NCBI GenBank assembly: GCA_002067555.1
Contig: MVQQ01000153.1
Location: forward strand, 1 to 5,614
Direction: 5' to 3'
Length of the DNA: 5,614 nt
DNA from: Syntrophorhabdus sp. PtaB.Bin184
GTDB taxonomy: Bacteria; Desulfobacterota; Syntrophorhabdia; Syntrophorhabdales; Syntrophorhabdaceae
Shown: one piece after another, positions 1 to 4,857 of the stretch
How the letters are laid out: every line of letters begins with the position of its first letter
Numbering within the stretch: position 1 is the first letter of the stretch
Made by a program: the position numbers and the translations under genes
The notes under the pieces: generated by a model
Databases searched by the model: none
What the model saw: only the letters and a program-made list of their open reading frames with translations
What the model was told of the DNA's origin: nothing

Positions 1-504
1 GATGGCGAGCTGTTCGAGCAGGGCCGCGGGAGGGTGGGGAGCGGCAGCCGTCACGATGATCCCGTCATAGGGACTGTGTTCCTTCCAGCCGAGAGTGCCG
101 TCGCCGATGTGGATGATCACGTTGGTGTATTTGAGCTGGTCGAATATCTTGCGCGCCCTTTTAGCAATTGCCGGTATGCGCTCTATGGTATAGACCATGT
201 CGGCAACCTCCGCGAGGATGGCACACTGATACCCCGAACCGGTGCCGATCTCGAGGACCTTTTCCTTGCCGGTGAGATGGAGAAGTTCTGTCATGAGGGC
301 GACGATGTAGGGCTGCGAGATGGTCTGCTTCTCTCCGATGGGAAGAGGGTGGTCCTCGTACGCCTCGGGCCAGAGCGCCTCATCGACGAAGAGGTGCCTC
401 GGGACCTTCAGCATCGCGTTGATGACGCGCCTGTCCGTGACCCCGCGGGCGACGATCTGCGTTTCCACCATCAGTTGTCGCTTGCTCTGATATTGGTTCA
501 TCAT
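1..504 (-). CDS. pcm: Protein-L-isoaspartate O-methyltransferase (3' end beyond window)
   Basis: Cytosolic SAM-dependent methyltransferase that methylates L-isoaspartyl residues in aged proteins so that they can revert to aspartate. The first 168 residues are visible out of a usual ~210-220; the C-terminus lies beyond position 1. Family landmarks in order: PRHLFV (35-40), GEKQTISQPYIVALMTE (57-73, the substrate/active-site segment), the SAM-binding motif I VLEIGTGSGYQ (83-93), an acidic ribose-binding position in YTIER (105-109), GDGTLGW (134-140) and YDGIIVTAAAP (146-156, post-motif II). The chosen ATG (504) overlaps the proC stop as ATGA, which indicates translational coupling; a second ATG follows directly at 501. 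Only a weak Shine-Dalgarno is visible, as expected for a coupled gene. The family identification is secure. Confidence 0.96.
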   Translation of the reverse strand, partial: MMNQYQSKRQLMVETQIVARGVTDRRVINAMLKVPRHLFVDEALWPEAYEDHPLPIGEKQTISQPYIVALMTELLHLTGKEKVLEIGTGSGYQCAILAEVADMVYTIERIPAIAKRARKIFDQLKYTNVIIHIGDGTLGWKEHSPYDGIIVTAAAPHPPAALLEQLAI

Positions 505-1301
505 AGGGAAAGTTCTTTTGCCCTCTGCGCGGCCTTTTCAATGGCCTCGATGACGCTTCCCCTGAAAGCCTTGTCTTCAAGAGCGGCGAGGCCGCTGATG
601 GTGGTGCCGCCGGGAGATGTTATCATTTCGCGCATCAGTGCGGGGTGGACGTTCTCTTCTTCGAGCATGGCGATCGTCCCCTTGATGACCTGAAGTGAGA
701 TGGCTCTGGCCTTGTCCCTGGGAATACCCGTCTTGACGCCGCCGTCGATCATCGCTTCAAGGAAGAGAAGAAAGAACGCGGGGCTGCTGGCCCCGAGGGA
801 GGTGACGGCGTCCATCAGTTCTTCTCCCACATCGACGGCAAGACCCGCGGAGGAAAAGAGTTCCTTCACCTTGGAGACTTCCTTCTGCGAGACATCCGCG
901 CCTGCCGCCACGCCTATCACACCCTGGCCGACCTTGACGGCGATATTGGGCATCATCCTGATGACCTTCACCGACCTGCCCGCGAGCGCGATGATGTTCG
1001 CCATGGTCACGCCGGCCATGATGGAAACGAGCACCTTCGATCCGTCCATGGAGGAAGCAACATCGGGAAGTACCTTTCGGGCATCCTGGGGCTTGACGGC
1101 AACCACGACAAGATCGGACCTCTTCGTGAGCTCCGAAACTCTCTTCACGTCCTTGACGCCATATGTCTTTCCGATAGAGAGGGCGCGGTCTTTCCTTGCC
1201 TCGACAAAACAAAGGCTTTCCTTCTTAACCCCCTTCTGCAGCAGGGCCCTGAGGACAGACTCCCCCATATTCCCCACACCCACGATGCCTACCTTGTCCA
1301 T
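501..1301 (-). CDS. proC: Pyrroline-5-carboxylate reductase
   Basis: Catalyses the last step of proline biosynthesis, NAD(P)H-dependent reduction of 1-pyrroline-5-carboxylate to L-proline, in the cytosol. It is 266 residues, the usual length. The N-terminal Rossmann domain has GIVGVGNMG (5-13), VVVAVKPQD (65-73), MAGVT (95-99) and RMMPN (115-119). The C-terminal dimerisation domain has a GASSPAF segment (170-176) matching the family's GSSPAY/GSGPAY, and the P5CR signature SPGGTTISGLAALEDKAFR (229-247). The ATG at 1301 is chosen because GGAGGAA (1305-1311) precedes it at good spacing and the Rossmann fold begins at once. The frame stays open upstream to 1436, but that stretch looks non-coding. 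A TTATAA (1319-1324) lies upstream, but the nearest TTGACT is 21 bp further, too far for a confident promoter. It heads the proC-pcm unit. Confidence 0.98.
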   Translation of the reverse strand: MDKVGIVGVGNMGESVLRALLQKGVKKESLCFVEARKDRALSIGKTYGVKDVKRVSELTKRSDLVVVAVKPQDARKVLPDVASSMDGSKVLVSIMAGVTMANIIALAGRSVKVIRMMPNIAVKVGQGVIGVAAGADVSQKEVSKVKELFSSAGLAVDVGEELMDAVTSLGASSPAFFLLFLEAMIDGGVKTGIPRDKARAISLQVIKGTIAMLEEENVHPALMREMITSPGGTTISGLAALEDKAFRGSVIEAIEKAAQRAKELSL

Positions 1302-1440
1302 GACTTCCTCCTTGTACCTTATAACAGAACAAGGCCCCAAATTAAAGTCAAAACTGCGTTTACGGGACGGCAGCGGTCGTTGGTGGCATCGCGTGGTGGA
1401 GACGAAGAAGGGTGGGGGATGAGGCGAACAAGACAAAGGC
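1302..1440. other. Intergenic DNA upstream of proC
   Basis: This stretch separates proC from the repeat islet. It must hold the proC promoter on the minus strand. AT-rich sequence at 1319-1351 (TTATAA and TTGACT elements) is the likely place, but the 21-bp spacing does not fit a standard sigma70 promoter. I see no convincing gene: the open frames here extend or mirror proC. Confidence 0.4.
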
Positions 1441-1509
1441 GGCTTGAATCGCTTGAGTGGCTTGAATGGTTTGAGGGTTAACGGCAGAAGAAAGTAAAGG
1501 CGGTTTGAA
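1441..1509 (+). repeat. Degenerate 9-bp CTTGAA repeat array (left)
   Basis: Four contiguous nonamers (1441-1476: GGCTTGAAT, CGCTTGAGT, GGCTTGAAT, GGTTTGAGG) share the core YTTGA at exact 9-bp spacing. A 24-bp gap containing GTTAAC and AAGAAAG follows, then one more unit, CGGTTTGAA (1501-1509). The same motif recurs as a longer array at 2692-2807 in the opposite orientation, so both arrays point toward the toxin-antitoxin pair. No function can be assigned. Confidence 0.75.
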
Positions 1510-1540
1510 TAACTCTAGCCGATTGACAGGTCGTTGACAA

Positions 1541-1694
1541 AGTCGATCCTCAGTCCACCCTGCGCTCTGTCGTCATTCCGGTGAAGGCCGGTGTCTTCAC
1601 TCGCGGAAGCGACATCCAGGAAACATGTCGAGTCAGAAGAACTTCCGGATTCGGGCCTAAACCCGGAATTACGTGAGAGTGGACTGTATCAACA
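1541..1694 (+). repeat. Left arm of long inverted repeat flanking the TA module
   Basis: The core 1572-1627 matches the reverse complement of 2524-2579 at 54 of 56 positions. Flanking sequence on both sides remains alignable without gaps but more diverged: inward to about 1694 (matching down to about 2457) and outward to about 1541 (matching up to about 2610). The core contains GTCATTCCGG and a CCGG/GGCCGG hairpin motif, like dispersed REP-type intergenic repeats in many Proteobacteria. No transposase or coding potential is visible in the arm. Confidence 0.85.
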
Positions 1695-1770
1695 GAAGAG
1701 GATTGCGGATTAGACAGGTGTTTCCCTGAGAGCTTCGAGAAGGCACCGCTCTAATCCGTAATCCTCTTCT
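1694..1770 (-). terminator. Long hairpin overlapping the toxin stop codon
   Basis: Arms 1694-1714 and 1750-1770 are 21 bp each and complementary at 20 positions; the single mismatch can be a G-U pair in one of the two possible transcripts. A 35-nt spacer contains smaller complementary pieces (GGTG/CACC). On the minus strand the first arm encodes the last toxin codons and the stop, and the second lies in the 3' untranslated region. No clear U-tract follows, so intrinsic termination is uncertain; mRNA 3'-end protection or a duplication scar are alternatives. Confidence 0.55.
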
Positions 1771-2035
1771 TCTCGATTATCTGGTAGACCTCTTTCCTGT
1801 GGATGATCCCGAGGATGATGATATCCTTGCTCTGCACACGAAACACCACGCGGTAGTCGCCGACACGGAGCTTCCAATATCCTTTCAGGGTTCTTCTGAG
1901 GGGTTCGCCATATTCCTGGGGTGCTGTGAGGAGTCGTGTTTCTATGGCCTCTCTTATCCTCGTGGCCATTCGCTTGTCAAGTTTAGGGATATCTTCTGTT
2001 TTGACGGATGGATGGTACTTCAGTACGTACTCCAC
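1751..2035 (-). CDS. RelE/ParE-family toxin of a type II toxin-antitoxin pair
   Basis: Predicted 94-residue toxin of the RelE/ParE superfamily. RelE members cleave ribosome-bound mRNA and ParE members poison gyrase; sequence alone does not decide between them here. Family features are HPSV (8-11), PKLDKRMATRIREAIETRL (17-35, helical hairpin), YGEPLRRTLKGYWKLRVGDYRVVFRV (42-67) and the final strand with IIHRKEVY (77-84). Basic residues K51, K55, R57, R62, R80 and K81 populate the usual active-site strands. The start chosen is GTG at 2035, one base after the antitoxin stop (TGA 2039-2037), which gives a normal family N-terminus and a GGGG upstream inside the antitoxin gene. The frame is open further upstream to 2113, but that part overlaps the antitoxin and does not resemble RelE. 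The stop lies in a long hairpin. Confidence 0.92.
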   Translation of the reverse strand: MEYVLKYHPSVKTEDIPKLDKRMATRIREAIETRLLTAPQEYGEPLRRTLKGYWKLRVGDYRVVFRVQSKDIIILGIIHRKEVYQIIEKKRITD

Positions 2036-2036
2036 A

Positions 2037-2264
2037 TCAGCCCCACACGTCCTCGTGGGTGATGGCCTTTTTCGCATCGAAACTCTTGTCCCGTCGTTCG
2101 GCGAATGCGGCAAGGGCCAGGTCTTCGCGAAGCTCGATCGCTTCCCTGACGAGGTCCCTCACCACCATGGACCTCGACAGCCCCTGTCTCTTCGCTATCT
2201 CATCCACGGCCGCGTAGAGGGGTTTCTCCAATACCACGTTTACCCGCGCATTCTTGGTCGGCAT
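2037..2264 (-). CDS. Ribbon-helix-helix antitoxin of the TA pair
   Basis: A 75-residue antitoxin predicted to bind the operator DNA as a dimer and to neutralise the toxin encoded directly downstream. The N-terminal half is a ribbon-helix-helix fold: strand ARVNVVLEK (6-14), helix PLYAAVDEIAKRQGL (15-29), then SRSMVVRDLVREAIEL (30-45). The charged C-terminal tail (46-75, ending HEDVWG) is the typical toxin-wrapping segment. The ATG at 2264 has an AAGGAGA ribosome site (2269-2275). It lies first in the operon with one base between its stop and the toxin start, the usual antitoxin-first, coupled arrangement. A promoter and palindrome lie just upstream and suggest autoregulation by the antitoxin or the complex. 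The exact subfamily name (RelB-like or CopG-like) is not certain. Confidence 0.9.
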   Translation of the reverse strand: MPTKNARVNVVLEKPLYAAVDEIAKRQGLSRSMVVRDLVREAIELREDLALAAFAERRDKSFDAKKAITHEDVWG

Positions 2265-2280
2265 GATGTCTCCTTTCGTT

Positions 2281-2302
2281 TATCAGTGTAACACTTATGA
2301 TA
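2281..2302. promoter_or_regulatory. Palindromic operator overlapping the TA -10 box
   Basis: AGTGTAACACT (2285-2295) is a perfect inverted repeat (AGTGT/ACACT around one base), nested in a longer imperfect one running from TATCA (2281) to TGATA (2302). It covers the -10 element, where a ribbon-helix-helix antitoxin would block RNA polymerase. Operator function is inferred from position and symmetry. Confidence 0.6.
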
Positions 2303-2313
2303 CACCGCGTCAA
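2285..2313 (-). promoter_or_regulatory. Sigma70-like promoter of the TA operon
   Basis: On the minus strand, TTGACG (2313-2308) and TACACT (2290-2285) are separated by exactly 17 bp. These match the -35 consensus at 5 of 6 and the -10 consensus at 4 of 6 positions. Transcription would begin around 2278, giving a leader of roughly 14 bases that contains the antitoxin ribosome site. Confidence 0.7.
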
Positions 2314-2456
2314 GGGAAGCAGGAAACAGGTACGCATCTGCAGTAGCTCCTTCTTCCTCCCTGCGCCCGCACCATTTTCTCCGGCCTCCCCGGGTTCCGT
2401 GTGTTCTACGCGGAGAATCCGTTGTTACAGGTTAGATCTTTCCACACTCAACAGCG
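2314..2456. other. Intergenic DNA between TA promoter and right inverted-repeat arm
   Basis: I see no gene or RNA here. Short frames lack ribosome sites and protein-like composition. A small perfect hairpin, TCAACA-GCG-TGTTGA (2448-2462), sits at the inner end of the right repeat arm. Confidence 0.4.
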
Positions 2457-2610
2457 TGTTGACAGGGTCCGGTTCTACTTCATTCGGGCTTCGAGTTCGA
2501 ATCCAGACGTTCATCCGAGGCGGCATGTTTCCTAGATGTCGCTTCCGCGAGTGAAGACACCGGCCTTCGCCGGAATGACGGCAGAACACAAACCAGACCA
2601 GGGAATGACG
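2457..2610 (-). repeat. Right arm of long inverted repeat flanking the TA module
   Basis: This is the inverted partner of the arm at 1541-1694. The core 2524-2579 is 54/56 identical to the reverse complement of 1572-1627, and homology decays on both sides. It contains the hairpin CCGGC-CTTC-GCCGG (2560-2573), intact here but changed by one base in the left arm. The strong core conservation against decayed flanks suggests that the core is under selection, was recently homogenised, or belongs to a recurring genomic repeat family. Confidence 0.85.
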
Positions 2611-2660
2611 ACAGAACACAAGCCGGGGCAGGGCATGACGACAGAGCATAGAACGGACCG
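2571..2660 (-). repeat. Three tandem 30-bp repeats
   Basis: Units 2571-2600, 2601-2630 and 2631-2660 have exact 30-bp period and share a GGAATGACGRCAGAACA-like head, with a more variable second half. The first unit overlaps the end of the right inverted-repeat arm, so the array looks like local amplification of its GGAATGAC end. One degenerate unit may also exist beside the left arm (about 1541-1570). Units are contiguous, so this is not a CRISPR. Confidence 0.8.
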
Positions 2661-2691
2661 AGGCTCGACTTTATCCGCGACTCGCCAAGCG

Positions 2692-2807
2692 ATTCAAGCC
2701 ATTCAAGGGTTCTTTCTTTTAACGTTCAAGCAGTTGAAACTGTTCAAGCGGCTCAAGCGGCTTCTTCAAACGTTCAAGCGGCTCAAGCCATTCAAGCGGC
2801 TCAAGCC
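2692..2807 (-). repeat. Degenerate 9-bp CTTGAA repeat array (right)
   Basis: About ten nonamers read on the minus strand as CTTGARNNN, for example 2692-2709 and 2724-2759, and a run of four at 2772-2807. Short interruptions lie at 2710-2723 and 2760-2771. The array starts a few bases after the Smr gene stop, in its 3' flank, and is inverted relative to the array at 1441-1509. If translated in the right frame the unit would read Leu-Glu-X, but no plausible gene uses it. Confidence 0.8.
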
Positions 2808-2813
2808 GTCTTC

Positions 2814-3494
2814 TCACCCCACTATCCTTATCCTCTTCTTCTCCGGCTTTGTTCTCAGGAGGATGTAGGTGGCGCCGGGGCCGCCGTCGGACATTGTGGC
2901 GTTGGAGAAGGCGGTTACCCATTTGCGGTGCATGGCGCGGAGGATCCATGTTTTCAGATAGTCCTTGATGGTGGGGTCGCGCCTCGACCTCAGGCCCCTG
3001 CCGTGGATCACCTTCACGCATCTGAGACCTTTCTTGACGGCGCTGCTGAGGAAGTATTCGAAGGTTTCGCGGGCGCTTTCTATGGAGAGGCCGTGGAGGT
3101 CTATGACCTGCTGGACGGAGAATTCGCCTTTGCGGAGTTTTTCCATGATGAGAGGGTTGATGCCTTCGACGTAGCCTTCCATGTATTCGGGGAGGTTCGT
3201 GACGTTGATGGTGTTGTGGTCCGCCAGCACTTCCTTAAGGAGCTTCTCTTCCTCGCTTTCCCTGGGGGGACCCGCGACGGGCGTCGGTCTTTTTACCTGT
3301 ATCCTTCTTTCGCCCTGCCTGATCGTTCGCACGCCCTCCATCGCCTCGCTGAGGAGGTGCTCGTCGTCCTCGGGCGCGGCGGCAGTCTTCCTGGCCGGTG
3401 CCGGAGACGTGTCCTTCTTCACCGTGATCCGATGTTCCTTGAGAAATTGAGAAAGCTCGGAAAAGGGTTTGTTGATGGAGTCGTTGTCATCCAT
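2814..3494 (-). CDS. Smr-domain protein (SmrA/SmrB-like nuclease candidate)
   Basis: A 226-residue cytosolic protein. The N-terminal ~80 residues are charged and likely flexible, with LLSEAMEGVRTIRQ (47-60) resembling the leader of stand-alone Smr proteins. A linker, EYMEGYVEGINPLIMEKLRKGEFS (103-126), precedes the Smr domain (~130-214) with the signatures DLHG (132-135), HGRG (164-167) and SDGGPGATYILL (202-213). Smr domains are nucleases; E. coli SmrB cuts mRNA at collided ribosomes using the DLHG region, and MutS2 carries a C-terminal Smr. The absence of a MutS-like ATPase points to the SmrA/SmrB type, but the substrate is inferred. ATG 3494 is chosen because GAGGAG lies 8-9 bases upstream; an in-frame TTG at 3515 would overlap the upstream gene by 8 bp. 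It follows that gene by 13 bp, so the two are probably co-transcribed. Confidence 0.9.
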   Translation of the reverse strand: MDDNDSINKPFSELSQFLKEHRITVKKDTSPAPARKTAAAPEDDEHLLSEAMEGVRTIRQGERRIQVKRPTPVAGPPRESEEEKLLKEVLADHNTINVTNLPEYMEGYVEGINPLIMEKLRKGEFSVQQVIDLHGLSIESARETFEYFLSSAVKKGLRCVKVIHGRGLRSRRDPTIKDYLKTWILRAMHRKWVTAFSNATMSDGGPGATYILLRTKPEKKRIRIVG

Positions 3495-3507
3495 GGACCG
3501 GCTCTCC

Positions 3508-3885
3508 TCACGCAAGTTCCGTATCGGTGACGGCTATGGTGTACGTTTCGGCCGTTTCCTGAAAACCGAGGAGCTTGACGTCGCATGTTCCTTTCTCACC
3601 CGCCTCCACGGCGATGACGTCGGAGTAATCGGCGAGATGCTTGCCGTCGGCGTCAAAGAGCGTGACGACGACAGTAAGGACTGCCTCCTCCTCCCTTTCG
3701 TTGACGAGCCGGCCCGACACCTTCGCCCAGAAGGGAAGGGCGAGCAGGCCGCAGCAGGGCATGAGGGAGAGGAGAAAGACGTGACCTTCGAAAGAGATGC
3801 CGTCAACACAGGCGATTCCCGTGCATGTGAGCTCCCTGGAATTCTGCGGTGTGATGTATCCGATCAGGTCGTTCGTCGCTGTCAT
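3508..3885 (-). CDS. Small protein with FxLYD-like beta domain, function unknown
   Basis: A 125-residue protein that I do not recognise as a named gene. Residues ~55-120 alternate hydrophobic strands as in FxLYD-type domains: KVSGRLVNEREEEAVL (55-70), TVVVTLFDADGKHL (71-84), an acidic turn, a Glu-Ala-Gly-Glu loop (94-97), then YTIAV (115-119). Residues ~34-53 (HVFLLSLMPCCGLLALPF region, two adjacent cysteines) are hydrophobic enough for a membrane segment or a buried strand. No clear signal peptide is present. Start at ATG 3885 is favoured by GGGAG seven bases upstream; ATG 3912 or GTG 3921 would add 9 or 12 residues but lack a ribosome site. It is first in a two-gene unit with the Smr gene and divergent from exbB. 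Such domains are often extracytoplasmic, but its location here is not settled. Confidence 0.72.
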   Translation of the reverse strand: MTATNDLIGYITPQNSRELTCTGIACVDGISFEGHVFLLSLMPCCGLLALPFWAKVSGRLVNEREEEAVLTVVVTLFDADGKHLADYSDVIAVEAGEKGTCDVKLLGFQETAETYTIAVTDTELA

Positions 3886-3934
3886 GAGGCTGCTCCCGGC
3901 TTCGATCCTCATATTTACCACAGGAGAAGAACTT

Positions 3935-3963
3935 TTGACAACAACCAGTATTTATAATACATT
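3935..3963 (+). promoter_or_regulatory. Promoter of the exbB-exbD-tonB operon
   Basis: TTGACA (3935-3940, perfect consensus) is followed after 17 bp by TACATT (3958-3963, 4 of 6). This places the start of transcription at or next to the exbB ATG (3970). A better-looking TATAAT at 3953-3958 is only 12 bp from the -35 box, and I see no alternative -35 for it. Confidence 0.6.
3948..3960. promoter_or_regulatory. Palindrome between -35 and -10 in the divergent promoter region
   Basis: GTATT-TAT-AATAC is a perfect 5-bp inverted repeat lying inside the exbB promoter and near the possible minus-strand -10 (AATACT) of the divergent gene. It could be an operator half-site pair for a metal- or iron-responsive regulator controlling the Ton operon, but it is short and AT-rich and does not match a Fur box I recognise. 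The regulator is unknown. Confidence 0.35.
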
Positions 3964-3969
3964 ACACAC

Positions 3970-4455
3970 ATGCAATGGCTCGGATATGTTGTGGATTACG
4001 GGATTATCGGCCTTCTGGGAGTGATGTCTTTTTTCTCGGTGGCCTTCTTCGTGGAACGTTACCTCTTTTTCAAAAGGCTCGATATAGCACAGTATGGCAA
4101 TGACAGAAGATCGCTGGAGATCGATATCACGAAGAGAATGTCCGTCATCGCCACCATCGGCAGCAACGCGCCCTACGTTGGCCTCCTCGGCACCGTGCTC
4201 GGCATCATGCTCACCTTCTCGACCATAGGCAGCCAGGGATACGTTGACGCGACGGGGGTCATGTTCGGCCTTGCCCTGGCGCTCAAGGCCACGGCCATCG
4301 GTCTTGTCGTGGCCATACCGTCCATTGTTTTTCACAATTACCTCGTCCGGAAAGTGAAGGTGGCCCTTCTCAGGTGGGATGCCCTGTATGCCGGGGAGAA
4401 CGTGAAAAAGGACGGCGACGTTGTACCCGAACCCGTGAAGTCCGCAAGGCTGTAG
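3970..4455 (+). CDS. exbB: TonB-system energiser, ExbB (TolQ/ExbB/MotA family)
   Basis: Inner-membrane proton-channel subunit that with ExbD converts proton-motive force into TonB movement. At 161 residues it is the short form of the family, lacking the N-terminal periplasmic extension of E. coli ExbB. Three membrane segments are visible: 10-29, 64-86 and 96-122. Conserved stretches are GSNAPYVGLLGTVLGIM (64-80) and ALALKATAIGLVVAIPSIVF (102-121). The Glu found before the ATA motif in E. coli ExbB is a Leu here, which I believe is usual for this short group. The ATG at 3970 gives the family's typical N-terminus, but no Shine-Dalgarno precedes it. With the promoter placed just upstream, the message may be leaderless. 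It is first in the exbB-exbD-tonB operon, 21 bp before exbD. Confidence 0.95.
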   Translation: MQWLGYVVDYGIIGLLGVMSFFSVAFFVERYLFFKRLDIAQYGNDRRSLEIDITKRMSVIATIGSNAPYVGLLGTVLGIMLTFSTIGSQGYVDATGVMFGLALALKATAIGLVVAIPSIVFHNYLVRKVKVALLRWDALYAGENVKKDGDVVPEPVKSARL

Positions 4456-4476
4456 CAGAGAACACCGACTGACACA

Positions 4477-4857
4477 ATGGAAGAGAAAGAGTTCAGCTAT
4501 ATCAACATGGTTCCCTTTATCGACGTCATGCTCGTCCTTCTCGTCATCGTCCTCATGACGGGAACCTTCGTGGCGACGGGCATAATCCCCGTCGAGCTGC
4601 CGAAGGTGTCCCGGACGCAGGAGAAGGCCATGAAGACGGGTGTCATCGAGATAGATAGAGGCGGTGTCGTCTACTACCAGGCGAAGCGTGTCGACCTCGC
4701 GGGCCTGAAGGAGTCGCTTTCCGGCACCTCCCGCGATACCCCATTCCTCATACGGGCGGACAGGGGTATAGAACTCCAGCGCTTTGTCGAGGTCCTTGAA
4801 ACGGTGAAGTCCATGGGTTTCAGGAAGGTGAGCCTCCAGACGGAGGAGGAAAGATGA
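4477..4857 (+). CDS. exbD: TonB-system transport protein ExbD
   Basis: A 126-residue inner-membrane partner of ExbB with the standard layout: short cytoplasmic N-terminus (1-11), one membrane helix (~12-31), and a periplasmic domain (~40-126). The motif NMVPFIDVMLVLLVIVLM (10-27) contains D16, the proton-carrying aspartate of the family (Asp25 in E. coli ExbD). The proximal periplasmic ELPK (40-43) and the later IRAD (92-95) are also family features. The start has only a weak purine-rich ribosome site; no better in-frame start exists. Its stop overlaps the tonB start as ATGA, so tonB is probably translationally coupled. Confidence 0.95.
   Translation: MEEKEFSYINMVPFIDVMLVLLVIVLMTGTFVATGIIPVELPKVSRTQEKAMKTGVIEIDRGGVVYYQAKRVDLAGLKESLSGTSRDTPFLIRADRGIELQRFVEVLETVKSMGFRKVSLQTEEER

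Noticed and set aside
1319..1351. proC promoter from TTGACT and TTATAA on the minus strand
   Set aside because: The 21-bp spacing exceeds the workable range, so it is not listed as a promoter feature.
700..1422. Long plus-strand open frame opposite proC
   Set aside because: It mirrors the proC gene, whose product has all family motifs; the plus-strand translation has biased composition and no family resemblance.
1302..1436. N-terminal extension of proC by 45 codons
   Set aside because: The extension is low in protein-like character, and the internal ATG has a strong ribosome site directly before the Rossmann motif.
2036..2113. N-terminal extension of the toxin to 120 residues
   Set aside because: It would overlap the antitoxin gene and does not resemble RelE; the GTG start one base after the antitoxin stop fits family length.
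2495..2520. tRNA-like GTTCGAATCC T-loop sequence
   Set aside because: Flanking bases do not form the T stem, no anticodon or acceptor arms can be built, and the segment belongs to the inverted-repeat arm.
2425..2649. Minus-strand open frame across the 30-bp repeats with recurring Cys-Arg-His
   Set aside because: The open frame follows from the repeat period being a multiple of three; there is no ribosome site or known fold, and it crosses the inverted-repeat arm.
2571..2660. Possible CRISPR array
   Set aside because: The 30-bp units are directly contiguous without unique spacers, and no cas genes are present.
2928..3530. Long plus-strand open frame opposite the Smr gene
   Set aside because: Antisense shadow of a clear Smr-domain gene, without a ribosome site or recognisable domain.
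3935..3958. TTGACA with TATAAT as the exbB promoter
   Set aside because: Both hexamers are excellent but are separated by only 12 bp, too short for a sigma70 promoter; TACATT at 17 bp is preferred.
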